This document shows, piece by piece, positions 27,075-34,256 of a stretch of 64,000 nucleotides of DNA (its first letter is position 1; the number at the start of each line of letters is the position of its first letter). Location: positions 620,001-684,000 of the forward strand of contig NZ_CP114902.1 of the NCBI RefSeq assembly GCF_027497235.1. The letters are read 5' to 3'. Both the position numbers and the translations under genes were made by a program. This stretch comes from Micromonospora sp. WMMD1128 (GTDB lineage: Bacteria; Actinomycetota; Actinomycetes; Mycobacteriales; Micromonosporaceae). The notes under the pieces were generated by a model. That model ran no database searches. It saw nothing but the letters and a program-made list of their open reading frames with translations, and had not been told where the DNA came from.

Positions 27075-27469
27075 TCCACGAGGGGACGCTCGTCCTCGAC
27101 AGCGAAGGGCTCTCGAAGCTGCTCTCCGACGACGAGCAGGTGGTGGCACTGATCGCCGAGGCGCGCTCGCGTGGCATGGAGGCCGTGATCAGCGCACTCA
27201 CCATCATCGAGGTCGCTCATGCCCGCACGAACAAGACTCGCCTGAACTGGGTGCTTTCCGGATTGCGAGTGATTCCAGTTGGCGACGAGGAAGCAAGGGC
27301 GGCGTCGAAGCTGCTGATGGATGCCGGTCTGCATGGGCACAAGTACGCGATTGATGCGGCAGTCGCCGAGGCGGCGTTGCGACAGCATCGCCCTGTGGCC
27401 ATGTTGACTTCCGGCATCGACGACATGGCCAAGCTCTGCGGCGACCGTGTCCGGCTTGTATCGGTGTGA
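27056..27469 (+). CDS. PIN-domain ribonuclease toxin (VapC-like)
   Basis: A 137-aa PIN-domain protein, which would cut RNA when freed from its antitoxin. The acidic metal-binding residues are visible as Asp15 (TLVLDSEGL), Glu52 (LTIIEVAHAR), Asp100 (YAIDAAVAEAAL) and Asp122/123 (TSGIDDM). The start is GTG 27056 within the antitoxin gene. Its latter half has noticeably lower G+C and freer codon use (GATTGCGAGTGATTCCAG) than the core genes, consistent with transfer. RNA target unknown. Confidence 0.87.
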   Translation: MARRKLIHEGTLVLDSEGLSKLLSDDEQVVALIAEARSRGMEAVISALTIIEVAHARTNKTRLNWVLSGLRVIPVGDEEARAASKLLMDAGLHGHKYAIDAAVAEAALRQHRPVAMLTSGIDDMAKLCGDRVRLVSV

Positions 27470-27523
27470 GCTCTCGCAAGGGCGTCGTCGGTCGAGCGCG
27501 CGACGTTGCGCGGTACGCAACCC

Positions 27524-27545
27524 GGTGGAGTTCCGCTTCAACGTC
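27524..27545 (+). repeat. Direct repeat 2: duplicated ychF 3' end
   Basis: Exact 22-base copy of the ychF end (26701-26722) that encodes nothing in context. It marks the right border of an inserted segment of about 820 bp carrying the toxin-antitoxin pair. No integrase lies between the copies. Confidence 0.85.
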
Positions 27546-27627
27546 CAGATTCCGGCCTTTTCCGCAGGTCAAGAGGCTGAATTCTCGCCTTGGGTTGTGG
27601 TGCTCGGGAGCACGAAAACACCCCGGT

Positions 27628-27858
27628 CTACTCAGCGACGAACACGCCTACGCCGGGCAGCGTCTCGGTCATGCCCTTGATCCGTAGCACCTGCATGGCG
27701 CGGTCGATCACGGGCTCGGTCACGCCGTAGTGCCCGATCAACTCTCGCCGACCGGGCAGCTTGGCGGCAGTGCTCGCCTCCCGTGGATTGTCGCCCACCA
27801 AAGCCCAACTGATCATGAAGTTGGCGGCGCCAGATGTTACCGCTAACTTCATGATCAA
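27628..27858 (-). pseudogene. Truncated GntR-family regulator
   Basis: The frame matches the second half of a GntR winged helix: AAKLPGRRELIGHYGV, then VIDRAMQVLRIKGM, then TETLPGVGVFVAE. The first helix with the usual YEQIAxxLRxxI pattern is missing and is replaced by unrelated residues that begin inside an 18-bp inverted repeat. There is no convincing start codon or Shine-Dalgarno (only a TTG). The stop is intact. The most likely reading is a GntR gene cut at its 5' end by insertion or rearrangement at the inverted repeat. A short functional protein cannot be excluded. Confidence 0.6.
27810..27857. repeat. 18-bp inverted repeat at the break point of the GntR remnant
   Basis: Arms 27810-27827 (TGATCATGAAGTTGGCGG) and 27840-27857 (CCGCTAACTTCATGATCA) match at 17 of 18 positions around a 12-nt loop. 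The A+T-rich outer part contrasts with the surroundings. It forms both the first residues of the GntR remnant and the stop codon of the small peptide gene. Confidence 0.8.
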
Positions 27859-27929
27859 CGGGTCGCGAAGACGGCAGCCGTGAGCACCAACACCACGAGC
27901 ACCAGGAGCGATACCACCACCGTCGCCAT
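27855..27929 (-). CDS. Possible 24-aa single-span membrane peptide
   Basis: A minus-strand frame of 24 codons from ATG 27929 encodes an almost wholly hydrophobic peptide (VVVSLLVLVVLVLTAAVF) ending in Thr-Arg. It is the size and character of KdpF-like or other small membrane peptides. TAGCGT lies 7 nt before the ATG, the same leaderless arrangement seen for many genes here, which supports transcription. The TGA stop lies in the inverted repeat 27810-27857, so it may be the N-terminal remnant of a longer gene cut by that repeat. Function unknown. Confidence 0.4.
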   Translation of the reverse strand: MATVVVSLLVLVVLVLTAAVFATR

Positions 27930-27936
27930 GCCATCG

Positions 27937-27942
27937 ACGCTA
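27937..27942 (-). promoter_or_regulatory. Leaderless -10 (TAGCGT) of small membrane peptide
   Basis: TAGCGT on the minus strand ends 7 nt before ATG 27929. The same hexamer and spacing occur before the acetyltransferase gene at 34735. Confidence 0.45.
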
Positions 27943-27996
27943 CGGCATGCGCGCCAGCTCAGGGTGACCCGAGACGGCTGACCGTTTCCTGGTGCG

Positions 27997-28046
27997 AGAT
28001 CTTGGAAGCGGAAGGCCCCTCCAGGGGCCAATTTCTTCCAAGGTCT
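27997..28046. repeat. 50-bp palindromic hairpin element, copy B
   Basis: Same length and design as 18324-18373: outer arms AGATCTTGGAAG/CTTCCAAGGTCT with one mismatch, inner GGCCCC/GGGGCC stem and a 4-nt loop. It sits downstream of arsC. Confidence 0.75.
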
Positions 28047-28118
28047 ACCTGAACCGCCGGACCGGTCGAACGACTCACCGCCGGGGGATCGGCCAGGCCG
28101 GCCGCACGTCGCCGAGGA

Positions 28119-28520
28119 CTACGAGCGGAGGTCGTCGACGAGCTTCTGGACCCGGGTACGGATGTCGTCGCGCACCTGACGGACGACGTCCAGGGGCTGG
28201 CCGGCGGGGTCGGTGAGCGTCCAGTCCTCGTAGCGCTTACCGGGAAACACCGGGCAGGCGTCGCCGCATCCCATGGTGACGATGACGTCGCTGGCTTCGG
28301 CCGTATCCCAGGTGAGCTTGGCGGGCGTCTGGTCGGTGATGTCGATGCCGACCTCGCGCATGGCCTCGACGGCGACGGGGTTGATCCGGTCGGCCGGCTC
28401 GCTGCCGGCGGAACGGACCTCGACGGTGTCGCCGGCGAGGTGACGCAGCCAGCCGGCGGCCATCTGGGAGCGGCCGGCGTTGTGGACGCAGACGAACAGG
28501 ACGCTGGGCTTGTTGCTCAT
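28119..28520 (-). CDS. arsC: Arsenate reductase (low-molecular-weight phosphatase fold)
   Basis: Cytosolic reductase of arsenate to arsenite, 133 aa. The phosphatase-type loop is CVHNAGRS (Cys11 to Ser18), and MGCGDACPVFPGKRYEDWTL with its Asp-Pro (TDPAG) supplies the general acid. The CGDACP form resembles actinobacterial enzymes that use mycothiol and mycoredoxin; mshB elsewhere in the window shows the strain makes mycothiol. ATG 28520 overlaps the aquaporin stop by 4 nt. It is the last gene of arsR-aqp-arsC, so arsenite formed here would leave through the channel. Confidence 0.95.
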   Translation of the reverse strand: MSNKPSVLFVCVHNAGRSQMAAGWLRHLAGDTVEVRSAGSEPADRINPVAVEAMREVGIDITDQTPAKLTWDTAEASDVIVTMGCGDACPVFPGKRYEDWTLTDPAGQPLDVVRQVRDDIRTRVQKLVDDLRS

Positions 28521-29254
28521 CGGGCTTCGGCCTCCGGGGCGAGGTGGGGCACGACCACGGCGTCAGCCGTGTCGGCGGCGTGCGGGTACCAGACGGCGAG
28601 GGCGGCGGTGGCGACCAGGCCGCCGACGAGCTGGGCGGCGACGAAGCCGGGCACGGACGCCGGGGCGATGCCGGCGAAGGTGTCGGTGAAGGCTCGGCCG
28701 ATGGTGACGGCCGGATTGGCGAACGACGTCGACGAGGTGAACCAGTAGGCGGCCCCGATCCAGGCGCCCACGGCGGCCGGCGCGGCGGCGGTGCGGCCGG
28801 ATCGGGCGAGGGCGAAGACCAGGAGGATCAGGCCGGTGGTGGCGACCACTTCGGCCAGCCACAGATTCCCTCCGGCCCGGCCGGTGCGCGACCAGGCCAC
28901 GGCCGGGAGACCGAACATCAGGTCGGCCAGCACCGCGCCGGCGATGGCACCCACGGTCTGGGCGACGGCGTAGACGGCGAGGTCCCGGCCGGTGAGGCCG
29001 GTGCCGGCGCGGCGACCGAGCCACCAGTCGACGGCGGAGACGACCGGGTTGAAGTGCGCCCCGGACACCGGCCCGAAGATCAGGATCAACGCACCCAGCG
29101 CCAGGGCGGTGGCGATCGCGTTCTCCAGCAGTTGGAGACCGGTGTCGGCGGGGGAGAGCCGGGCGGCGGCGATCCCGGAGCCGACCACGGCGGCGACGAG
29201 CAGGGCGGTGCCGGCGAACTCCGCCGAGGCCCGCCGGGGCAGGGCGAGGCTCAC
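28517..29254 (-). CDS. Aquaglyceroporin for arsenite (MIP family)
   Basis: Membrane channel, 245 aa, six hydrophobic segments and two half-helices with NPA-type boxes: HFNPVVS (first, NPV) and FANPAVT (second). The fold repeats around LGALILIFGPVSGA and IGAAYWFTSSTSFA. It lies between arsR and arsC, as in the AqpS systems where arsenite made by ArsC flows out down its gradient and no ArsB or Acr3 pump is present. The start is GTG 29254 (VSLALPRRASAEF), overlapping the arsR stop by 4 nt (GTGA). Non-canonical NPV could widen the pore; this is inference. Confidence 0.93.
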   Translation of the reverse strand: MSLALPRRASAEFAGTALLVAAVVGSGIAAARLSPADTGLQLLENAIATALALGALILIFGPVSGAHFNPVVSAVDWWLGRRAGTGLTGRDLAVYAVAQTVGAIAGAVLADLMFGLPAVAWSRTGRAGGNLWLAEVVATTGLILLVFALARSGRTAAAPAAVGAWIGAAYWFTSSTSFANPAVTIGRAFTDTFAGIAPASVPGFVAAQLVGGLVATAALAVWYPHAADTADAVVVPHLAPEAEAR

Positions 29255-29607
29255 GCGACGGTGCCGGTGGGGGCGGCGGAGATGTCGAGCAGCGCGCCGA
29301 GCTGGCGGAACGCCTCCGGCCGCACCCGGTACCACACCCACGTGCCGCGGCGCTCCGAGTCGACCAGGCCAGCCTCGCGCAGCACCTTCAGGTGGTGGGA
29401 GATGGTCGGCCCGGAGAGGTCGAACGCCGGGGTCAGGTCGCAGACGCACATCTCGGGCACCGAGGCGATCATCGACATCAGCCGCAGCCGGACCGGGTCG
29501 CCCAGGGCCTTGAACATCGGCGCGACCACCGCCGCCTGCTCGGCATCCATCGGGCGGACCGCGATCGGGGAGCAGCAGGCCACCACCGGCAGGTCTTGTT
29601 TCGACAT
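29251..29607 (-). CDS. arsR: ArsR-family arsenic-responsive repressor
   Basis: Homodimeric winged-helix repressor, 118 aa. The metal site CVCDL sits in the helix before the recognition helix (EMCVCDLTPAFDLSGPTISHHLKVLREAGLV), the classic ArsR layout. An extra ACCSP near residue 13 could add thiolate ligands. The wing is SERRGTWVWYRV. ATG 29607 is chosen since the upstream residues run into the divergent promoter. It heads the arsR-aqp-arsC operon, divergent from arsI/cadI, and probably controls both through the site at 29617-29630. Confidence 0.94.
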   Translation of the reverse strand: MSKQDLPVVACCSPIAVRPMDAEQAAVVAPMFKALGDPVRLRLMSMIASVPEMCVCDLTPAFDLSGPTISHHLKVLREAGLVDSERRGTWVWYRVRPEAFRQLGALLDISAAPTGTVA

Positions 29608-29616
29608 GCCTCTAGG

Positions 29617-29630
29617 TTGACAGAATTCAA
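29617..29630. promoter_or_regulatory. Candidate ArsR operator
   Basis: TTGA-N6-TCAA (29617-29630) is an A+T-rich palindrome in the 76-bp divergent region, 10 bp from the arsR start. It overlaps the probable promoters of both directions. Confidence 0.5.
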
Positions 29631-29683
29631 AACAGGGTGCAACGTGGGTCTTGCTTCGACAAACATCTAATTCGGAGGCACCC

Positions 29684-30124
29684 ATGTCCCGTGTCCAGCT
29701 CGCCCTCCGCGTGTCCGACCTCGAAGGCTCCGTGGCCTTTTACGCAAAGCTCTTCGGCGTCGAGCCGGCGAAGCGTCGCCCCGGCTACGCCAACTTCGCG
29801 ATCGAGAATCCGCCCCTGAAGCTCGTCCTCCTCGAAGGCGAGGGCGACCAGCCCACCGTCATGGACCACCTGGGCGTCGAGGTGGCGAGCACCGCCGAGG
29901 TCAACGCCGCGACCAGTCGCCTCCCCGACTCCAGCCTGATCACGCTTGAGGAGAACGACACCGAGTGCTGCTACGCCCTCCAGGACAAGGTCTGGGTACG
30001 CGGCCCCGGCAACGAGCCGTGGGAGGTCTACACCGTCAAGGCCGACTCGGCTCAGTTGGACAAAGCCACCGAGAGTGCGTGCGGCACCCCGGCCACCAGC
30101 GGAGCCGCCTCCACCTGTTGCTGA
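29684..30124 (+). CDS. ArsI/CadI family metalloenzyme (C-As lyase-like)
   Basis: Vicinal-oxygen-chelate protein, 146 aa. Family members include CadI, induced by cadmium and arsenic in mycobacteria, and ArsI, which cleaves the carbon-arsenic bond of trivalent organoarsenicals. Candidate iron ligands are Gln5 (MSRVQLALRV), His62 (MDHLGVEV) and Glu114 (PWEVYTV). The vicinal thiol pair that holds arsenic is Cys95-Cys96 in TECCYALQDKVWV. A second CC pair ends the protein. ATG 29684 has a Shine-Dalgarno (CGGAGG). It is divergent from arsR and likely co-regulated. Confidence 0.94.
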   Translation: MSRVQLALRVSDLEGSVAFYAKLFGVEPAKRRPGYANFAIENPPLKLVLLEGEGDQPTVMDHLGVEVASTAEVNAATSRLPDSSLITLEENDTECCYALQDKVWVRGPGNEPWEVYTVKADSAQLDKATESACGTPATSGAASTCC

Positions 30125-30138
30125 TCGTCACGCCCGTG

Positions 30139-30169
30139 CGCGCCCGCCTCCGATCGGAAGGCGGGCGCG
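30139..30169 (+). terminator. Hairpin terminator after arsI/cadI
   Basis: An 11-bp perfect stem (30139-30149 with 30159-30169) with a 9-nt loop, 15 nt after the stop. Confidence 0.65.
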
Positions 30170-30242
30170 TGGCGCTGTGGGCGCACGGGGCAGGTGCACC
30201 GCTCCAGGGGCGACGCCATGGCCTGCTCGGCGACGGCGCCCC

Positions 30243-30824
30243 TCAGCGACTGCGGCCGGGCACCAATCCCAGCAGATCGATCTTGACCGCAAACGGCGTC
30301 GCGGTGTGTAGTTCGCGTCGATGGATTCCGGTCGGTGCATACGACCGAGTGGGGCTGTCGATCTCGTAGGTGTGGACCACCGGTGATCCGTCCTCGTCCT
30401 CGACCCGCCAGTAGTTCGCGATACCCGCTTCCGCGTACTTGCGCAGCTTGACGCTGCGGTCCCGATGCGCCGACTCGGGCGAGACCACCTCCACGACCAG
30501 GAGCGTCTCCTCGGGCGTGTAGAAGGTGCGGGACGGGTCGTAGGGCGCCGTCGTGGCAAGTAGATCGGGCTCGGGGCGATTCCATCTGTCGAGCCGGATC
30601 GTGATCTCCCGGTCGACCTCGACGCCGGTCGGTGCCTGCTCCGTCAGGGCGTTCACCAGCGCGGTGACCATCCGGGCGTGCCAGACCCGTTGGGGAGACA
30701 TCATGAAGACGAGTGCTCCGTCGATGAGTTCGGTGTGACGCGGTGCTTCGGTGAGCTGGTCCAAGTCCTCGGAGTACCAGCCCTCCGGGCGAGGCGGGCG
30801 CATCCACTCGGGCACCGCAGTCAT
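30243..30824 (-). CDS. Uma2 family protein (DUF820, nuclease fold)
   Basis: A 193-aa protein with the PD-(D/E)xK-like core of the Uma2 family: RPEPDLLA, then LLVVEVVSPESAHRDRSVKLRKYAEAGIANYWRVEDEDG. Asp, Glu and Lys form the putative metal site. Family members are numerous in actinomycetes and cyanobacteria and their biological role is uncertain. The start is ATG 30824 with a leaderless -10. Two further Uma2 genes lie at 44.6-45.8 kb but are much more like each other than like this one. It is divergent from the ribbon-helix-helix gene. Confidence 0.9.
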   Translation of the reverse strand: MTAVPEWMRPPRPEGWYSEDLDQLTEAPRHTELIDGALVFMMSPQRVWHARMVTALVNALTEQAPTGVEVDREITIRLDRWNRPEPDLLATTAPYDPSRTFYTPEETLLVVEVVSPESAHRDRSVKLRKYAEAGIANYWRVEDEDGSPVVHTYEIDSPTRSYAPTGIHRRELHTATPFAVKIDLLGLVPGRSR

Positions 30825-30830
30825 GACCTC

Positions 30831-30836
30831 ATGCTA
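30831..30836 (-). promoter_or_regulatory. Leaderless -10 (TAGCAT) of Uma2 gene
   Basis: TAGCAT on the minus strand ends 6 nt before ATG 30824. Confidence 0.5.
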
Positions 30837-30995
30837 GCGCTCGGCAACGGCCCGGCCTGCGCGCTCATCCTGCCGGCGTGCCGGATGGGCAATGCCAGCG
30901 TTGCGGCACCGGCGAATGCCGCCGTGGCCTCACGATGACGCCACGGAATGGACGACGTTTGAGCAGCAACGATTCCTTGCACCGATGTCACCGCG

Positions 30996-31056
30996 TGCCA
31001 AAGTGATGCCATCTAGGCTTGCCGTGGTGCCATCCTGTGTGCCACAGTAGTGCCAT
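30996..31056 (+). promoter_or_regulatory. Candidate operator: six TGCC boxes before the ribbon-helix-helix gene
   Basis: TGCCA-N6-TGCCAT occurs at 30996-31012 and 31040-31056, with a related TGCCGTGGTGCCAT at 31020-31033. The TGCC boxes start at 30996, 31007, 31020, 31028, 31040 and 31051. They surround TAGGCT (31014-31019), a likely -10, and the last overlaps the start codon. Confidence 0.6.
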
Positions 31057-31573
31057 GGACTTGACCTCGTATGTGAGCAACCTCGGGCGGGAGTTCGCCG
31101 CCCTCGCCGAAGCCGGCGGTGAAGAATCGCGTGCGCTGGTCGAGCGCCTGACCGGGCCGCTGGAGTCGGCGATCCGGATGACCCTGCTGGACGCGCTGTC
31201 GGCCGCCGCCGACGAGATCACCCGGGAACTGGCCCCGGGCTCGGTGGAGCTGCGCCTGCGCGGCCGGGACCCGGACTTCGTCGTCACGGTGCCGCCCGCC
31301 GAGCCGCTTCCCGCCGCGACCGGGGACAGCGCGGCGCCCGACATCGACCTGCCGATCGCCGAGGACGGTCCGGTCGCCCGGATCAACGTCCGCATGCCCG
31401 AGCAGCTCAAGGCCGCGGTCGAGGAGGCCGCGGCGGCGGAGGGACGATCGGTCAACGCCTGGCTGGTCCGGGCCGCCGCCGCCGGCCTGCCCCGGGCCGA
31501 CCGGGAGTCGCGTCCCGAGCCGCGTCACGGCGGCAAGCGGTCCCAGCAGCGCCTGACCGGCTGGGTGCACTAG
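31055..31573 (+). CDS. Ribbon-helix-helix regulator (HicB-like antitoxin family)
   Basis: A 172-aa protein. Residues 1-65 are helical and acidic. A degenerate beta region follows (VELRLRGRDPDFVVTVPP). Residues about 109-150 are a ribbon-helix-helix domain: ARINVRMPEQLKAAVEEAA, then GRSVNAWLVRAAAAGL. The tail is basic. It is annotated in relatives as HicB-type, but no HicA toxin is adjacent; instead a DUF4097 protein and a DrrAB-type transporter follow in the same direction (71-nt gap). ATG 31055 overlaps the last of six TGCC boxes, so autoregulation is likely. Confidence 0.82.
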   Translation: MDLTSYVSNLGREFAALAEAGGEESRALVERLTGPLESAIRMTLLDALSAAADEITRELAPGSVELRLRGRDPDFVVTVPPAEPLPAATGDSAAPDIDLPIAEDGPVARINVRMPEQLKAAVEEAAAAEGRSVNAWLVRAAAAGLPRADRESRPEPRHGGKRSQQRLTGWVH

Positions 31574-31643
31574 ACCACACCGCACCTCTCACGTCCCCCT
31601 GACCTGCGGGGACGACCCAACGACCCGGAATGCGGGGACAACC

Positions 31644-32483
31644 ATGCCTGTTTTCGACACGCCCGAATCGATCACCGTCACGATGGACCTCGGCGTCGCC
31701 GCCGTGTGGATCGCCGCCGGCGACCGCGCCGACACCGTGGTGGAGGTCCGCCCGAGCAACGCCGCCGACGAATCCGACGTCCAGGCCGCCGCGCAGGTAC
31801 GCGTCGACTTCGCCAACGGCGCGCTCCAGGTCACCGGCCCGAGGCGCGCCTTCGACTTCTCGAAGAAGAGCCGGTCGGTGGACGTCTCGATCGAGCTGCC
31901 GAGCGACTCCCAGCTCTCCGCGCACCTGCTGATGGGCGGCGTCAGCGGCACCGGCCGGCTCGGTGAGACCCAGGTGAAGACCACCGGCGACGTCCGGCTG
32001 GAGCGGACCGGGCCGCTGCGCCTGCACACCGGTGTCGGCCACGTCGCCGTCGACGGGGTCACCGGCGACGCGGAGATCTCCACCGGCTCCGGCACGGTCC
32101 GGGTCGGCGCGGTCGAGGGCGCCGTGGCGGTCAAGAACTCGAACGGCAACACCACGATCGACGCGGCCAGCGGCGACGTGCGGGTGCGCAACGCGAACGG
32201 CGCCGTCGAGGTCACCCGCGCGGGCGCGGGCGTCGACGCGAAGACCTCCAACGGCGGCATCCGCGTCGGCGAGGTGGCGCGCGGCTCGGTCGTGCTCCGC
32301 ACGGCCATGGGCGACCTGGACGTCGGGGTCGCGCCGGGCACCGCCGCGTGGCTGGAGGTCAACACCGGCTTCGGGCAGGTGCACAACCTGCTGGAGAACA
32401 CCGCCCGGCCCGGCGACGCCGAGGAAACCGTCGAGGTGCGCGGCAGCACCTCCTACGGCGACATCACCATCCGCCGGTCCTGA
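31644..32483 (+). CDS. DUF4097 beta-strand-repeat protein
   Basis: A 279-aa protein with no signal peptide. From about residue 90 on it is built of short repeated beta strands (GDVRLERTGPLRLHTG, GDAEISTGSGTVRVG, GNTTIDAASGDVRVRN, NGAVEVTRAGAGVDAKTSNG), the right-handed repeat of the DUF4097/DUF4098 adhesin-like group. Family function is unknown. The absence of an export signal suggests a cytosolic location. ATG 31644 has only a weak Shine-Dalgarno (GGGGACA). It is 12 nt before the ABC ATPase gene, so co-transcription with the transporter is very likely. Confidence 0.9.
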   Translation: MPVFDTPESITVTMDLGVAAVWIAAGDRADTVVEVRPSNAADESDVQAAAQVRVDFANGALQVTGPRRAFDFSKKSRSVDVSIELPSDSQLSAHLLMGGVSGTGRLGETQVKTTGDVRLERTGPLRLHTGVGHVAVDGVTGDAEISTGSGTVRVGAVEGAVAVKNSNGNTTIDAASGDVRVRNANGAVEVTRAGAGVDAKTSNGGIRVGEVARGSVVLRTAMGDLDVGVAPGTAAWLEVNTGFGQVHNLLENTARPGDAEETVEVRGSTSYGDITIRRS

Positions 32484-32495
32484 GGGAGGCCAACC

Positions 32496-33431
32496 ATGAC
32501 CACGAACCAGATTGCCGTCACCGGGCTACGGAAGTCGTTCGGCGACCACGTCGTGCTCGACGGCATCGATCTGCGCGTACCCGAAGGAACGGTCTTCGCG
32601 CTGCTCGGCGCGAACGGCGCGGGCAAGACCACGACGGTGCGGATCCTGTCCACGCTGCTCGCCGCCGACGGCGGCGAGGCCCGGGTCGCCGGGCACGACC
32701 TCGCCCGCGAGCCGGACGCGGTGCGCGCCGCGATCGGCGTCACCGGGCAGTTCTCCGCGGTGGACAAGCTGCTCACCGGCGCGGAGAACCTGCGTCTGAT
32801 GGCGGACCTGCACCACCTGCGCCGGGACGAGGGCCGGCGGCGCGTGGCCGGGCTGCTCGACCGGTTCGACCTGACCGACGCGGCCGGCAAGCCGGCGTCC
32901 ACCTATTCCGGCGGGATGCTGCGTCGGCTCGACCTGGCGATGACGCTCGTCGGCAACCCGCGCGTGATCTTCCTGGACGAGCCGACCACCGGGCTGGACC
33001 CGCGCAGCCGCCGCGACATGTGGCAGATCGTCCGCGACCTGGTGGCCGACGGCGTCACCATCCTCCTGACCACGCAGTATCTGGAGGAGGCCGACGAACT
33101 GTCCGACCGGATCGCGGTCCTGGACCACGGCCGGGTGGTCGCCGAGGGCACGGCCGAGGAGTTGAAGCGCCGCATCCCCGGCGGGCACGTCCGGTTGCGG
33201 TTCGCCGACCCGCAGCGTCTCGACCAGGCGGTACGGGTGCTCGACCGGGTCACGCGCGAGCCCGACGCGCTCGCCCTGCGGGTGCCCGGCGACGGCAGCC
33301 TGCGCTCGCTGAAGGCTCTGATCGGCCGGCTCGACGACTGTGGCGTCGAGGTCGACGAGTTGTCCGTGCACACCCCCGACCTCGACGACGTCTTCCTCGC
33401 CCTCACCGACCGGAAGGTGACCACGCCATGA
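32496..33431 (+). CDS. DrrA-type ABC transporter ATPase
   Basis: A 311-aa ATPase of the daunorubicin-resistance (DRA) family. Walker A GANGAGKTT, the DrrA-like TGQFSAVDKLLTGAENL after the Q-loop, signature YSGGMLRRLDLAM, Walker B VIFLDEPTTGLDPRS, H-loop LTTQYLEEAD, and the C-terminal extension with LDDVFLALTDR (DRA1 domain). ATG 32496 has a Shine-Dalgarno (GAGGGAGG). It overlaps its permease by 4 nt. DrrAB proteins export hydrophobic drugs or lipids; the substrate here is unknown and no biosynthetic genes adjoin. Confidence 0.94.
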   Translation: MTTNQIAVTGLRKSFGDHVVLDGIDLRVPEGTVFALLGANGAGKTTTVRILSTLLAADGGEARVAGHDLAREPDAVRAAIGVTGQFSAVDKLLTGAENLRLMADLHHLRRDEGRRRVAGLLDRFDLTDAAGKPASTYSGGMLRRLDLAMTLVGNPRVIFLDEPTTGLDPRSRRDMWQIVRDLVADGVTILLTTQYLEEADELSDRIAVLDHGRVVAEGTAEELKRRIPGGHVRLRFADPQRLDQAVRVLDRVTREPDALALRVPGDGSLRSLKALIGRLDDCGVEVDELSVHTPDLDDVFLALTDRKVTTP

Positions 33432-34213
33432 GCACCGCCGCCCTCAGATTCCACCCGCTGCGCGACTCGGCGACGATGCTGCGCCGCAACCTCCGGCGCA
33501 TGCTGCGCTACCCGTCGATGACCGTGATGCTCGTCGGGATGCCCGTGGTCTTCCTGCTGCTCTTCGTCTACGTGCTCGGCGGCACGCTGGGGGCCGGGCT
33601 GGGCAGCGGCGGCGGGCGCGCCGAGTACGCCAACTACGTGGCGCCGGCGATCATCCTGATGACCGTGGCGGCCACGGTCCAGGGGACCGCGATCTCGATC
33701 GCCATGGACATGACCGAGGGCATCATCGCCCGGTTCCGCACCATGCACATCGCCCGGGTGTCGGTGCTGACCGGCCACGTCCTCGGCAGCATGATCCAGG
33801 CGGCGATCAGCCTGACCGTGGTGATCGGCGTGGCGTTGCTCGTCGGCTTCCGCCCCACCGCAGGTGCGGCCGGTTGGCTGGGCGCGGTCGGTCTCCTCGC
33901 GGCGGTGACGTTCGCGCTTGTCTGGTTGGCAGTCGCGCTCGGCCAGGTGAGCGAGAGCGTCGAGACGGCGAGCAACCTGCCGATGCCGCTGATCCTGCTG
34001 CCGTTCCTCGGCAGCGGGTTCGTGCCCACCGACTCGATGCCGGCCGGCCTGCGCTGGTTCGCCGAGTACCAGCCGTTCACCCCGATCATCGAGAGCCTGC
34101 GCGGGCTGCTCATGGACGAGCCGATCGGGCACGACGGCTGGATCGCGCTCGGCTGGTGCGCCGTCATCGCGCTCGGCGGCTACCTCTGGTCGAGGCGGCT
34201 GTTCAACCGCTAG
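33428..34213 (+). CDS. DrrB-type ABC-2 permease
   Basis: Membrane subunit, 261 aa, six hydrophobic segments (MTVMLVGMPVVFLLLFVYVL first). The ABC-2 family core EGIIARFRTMHIARVSVLTG and the DrrB-like LPMPLILLPFLGSGFVPTDSMP followed by YQPFTPIIESLRGLL are clear. ATG 33428 overlaps the ATPase stop (ATGA). It is the last gene of the RHH-DUF4097-DrrAB unit and ends at a bidirectional hairpin shared with the acetyltransferase gene. Confidence 0.93.
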   Translation: MSTAALRFHPLRDSATMLRRNLRRMLRYPSMTVMLVGMPVVFLLLFVYVLGGTLGAGLGSGGGRAEYANYVAPAIILMTVAATVQGTAISIAMDMTEGIIARFRTMHIARVSVLTGHVLGSMIQAAISLTVVIGVALLVGFRPTAGAAGWLGAVGLLAAVTFALVWLAVALGQVSESVETASNLPMPLILLPFLGSGFVPTDSMPAGLRWFAEYQPFTPIIESLRGLLMDEPIGHDGWIALGWCAVIALGGYLWSRRLFNR

Positions 34214-34226
34214 ACCCGGCGCGAAA

Positions 34227-34256
34227 CCCCCGGTCCGCCGTCAGCGGATCCGGGGG
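34227..34256. terminator. Bidirectional hairpin terminator
   Basis: CCCCCGG-TCCGC (34227-34238) pairs with GCGGATCCGGGGG (34244-34256), one bulged base, 5-nt loop. It lies between the convergent permease and acetyltransferase genes; the latter's stop codon is in the loop region. Confidence 0.7.
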
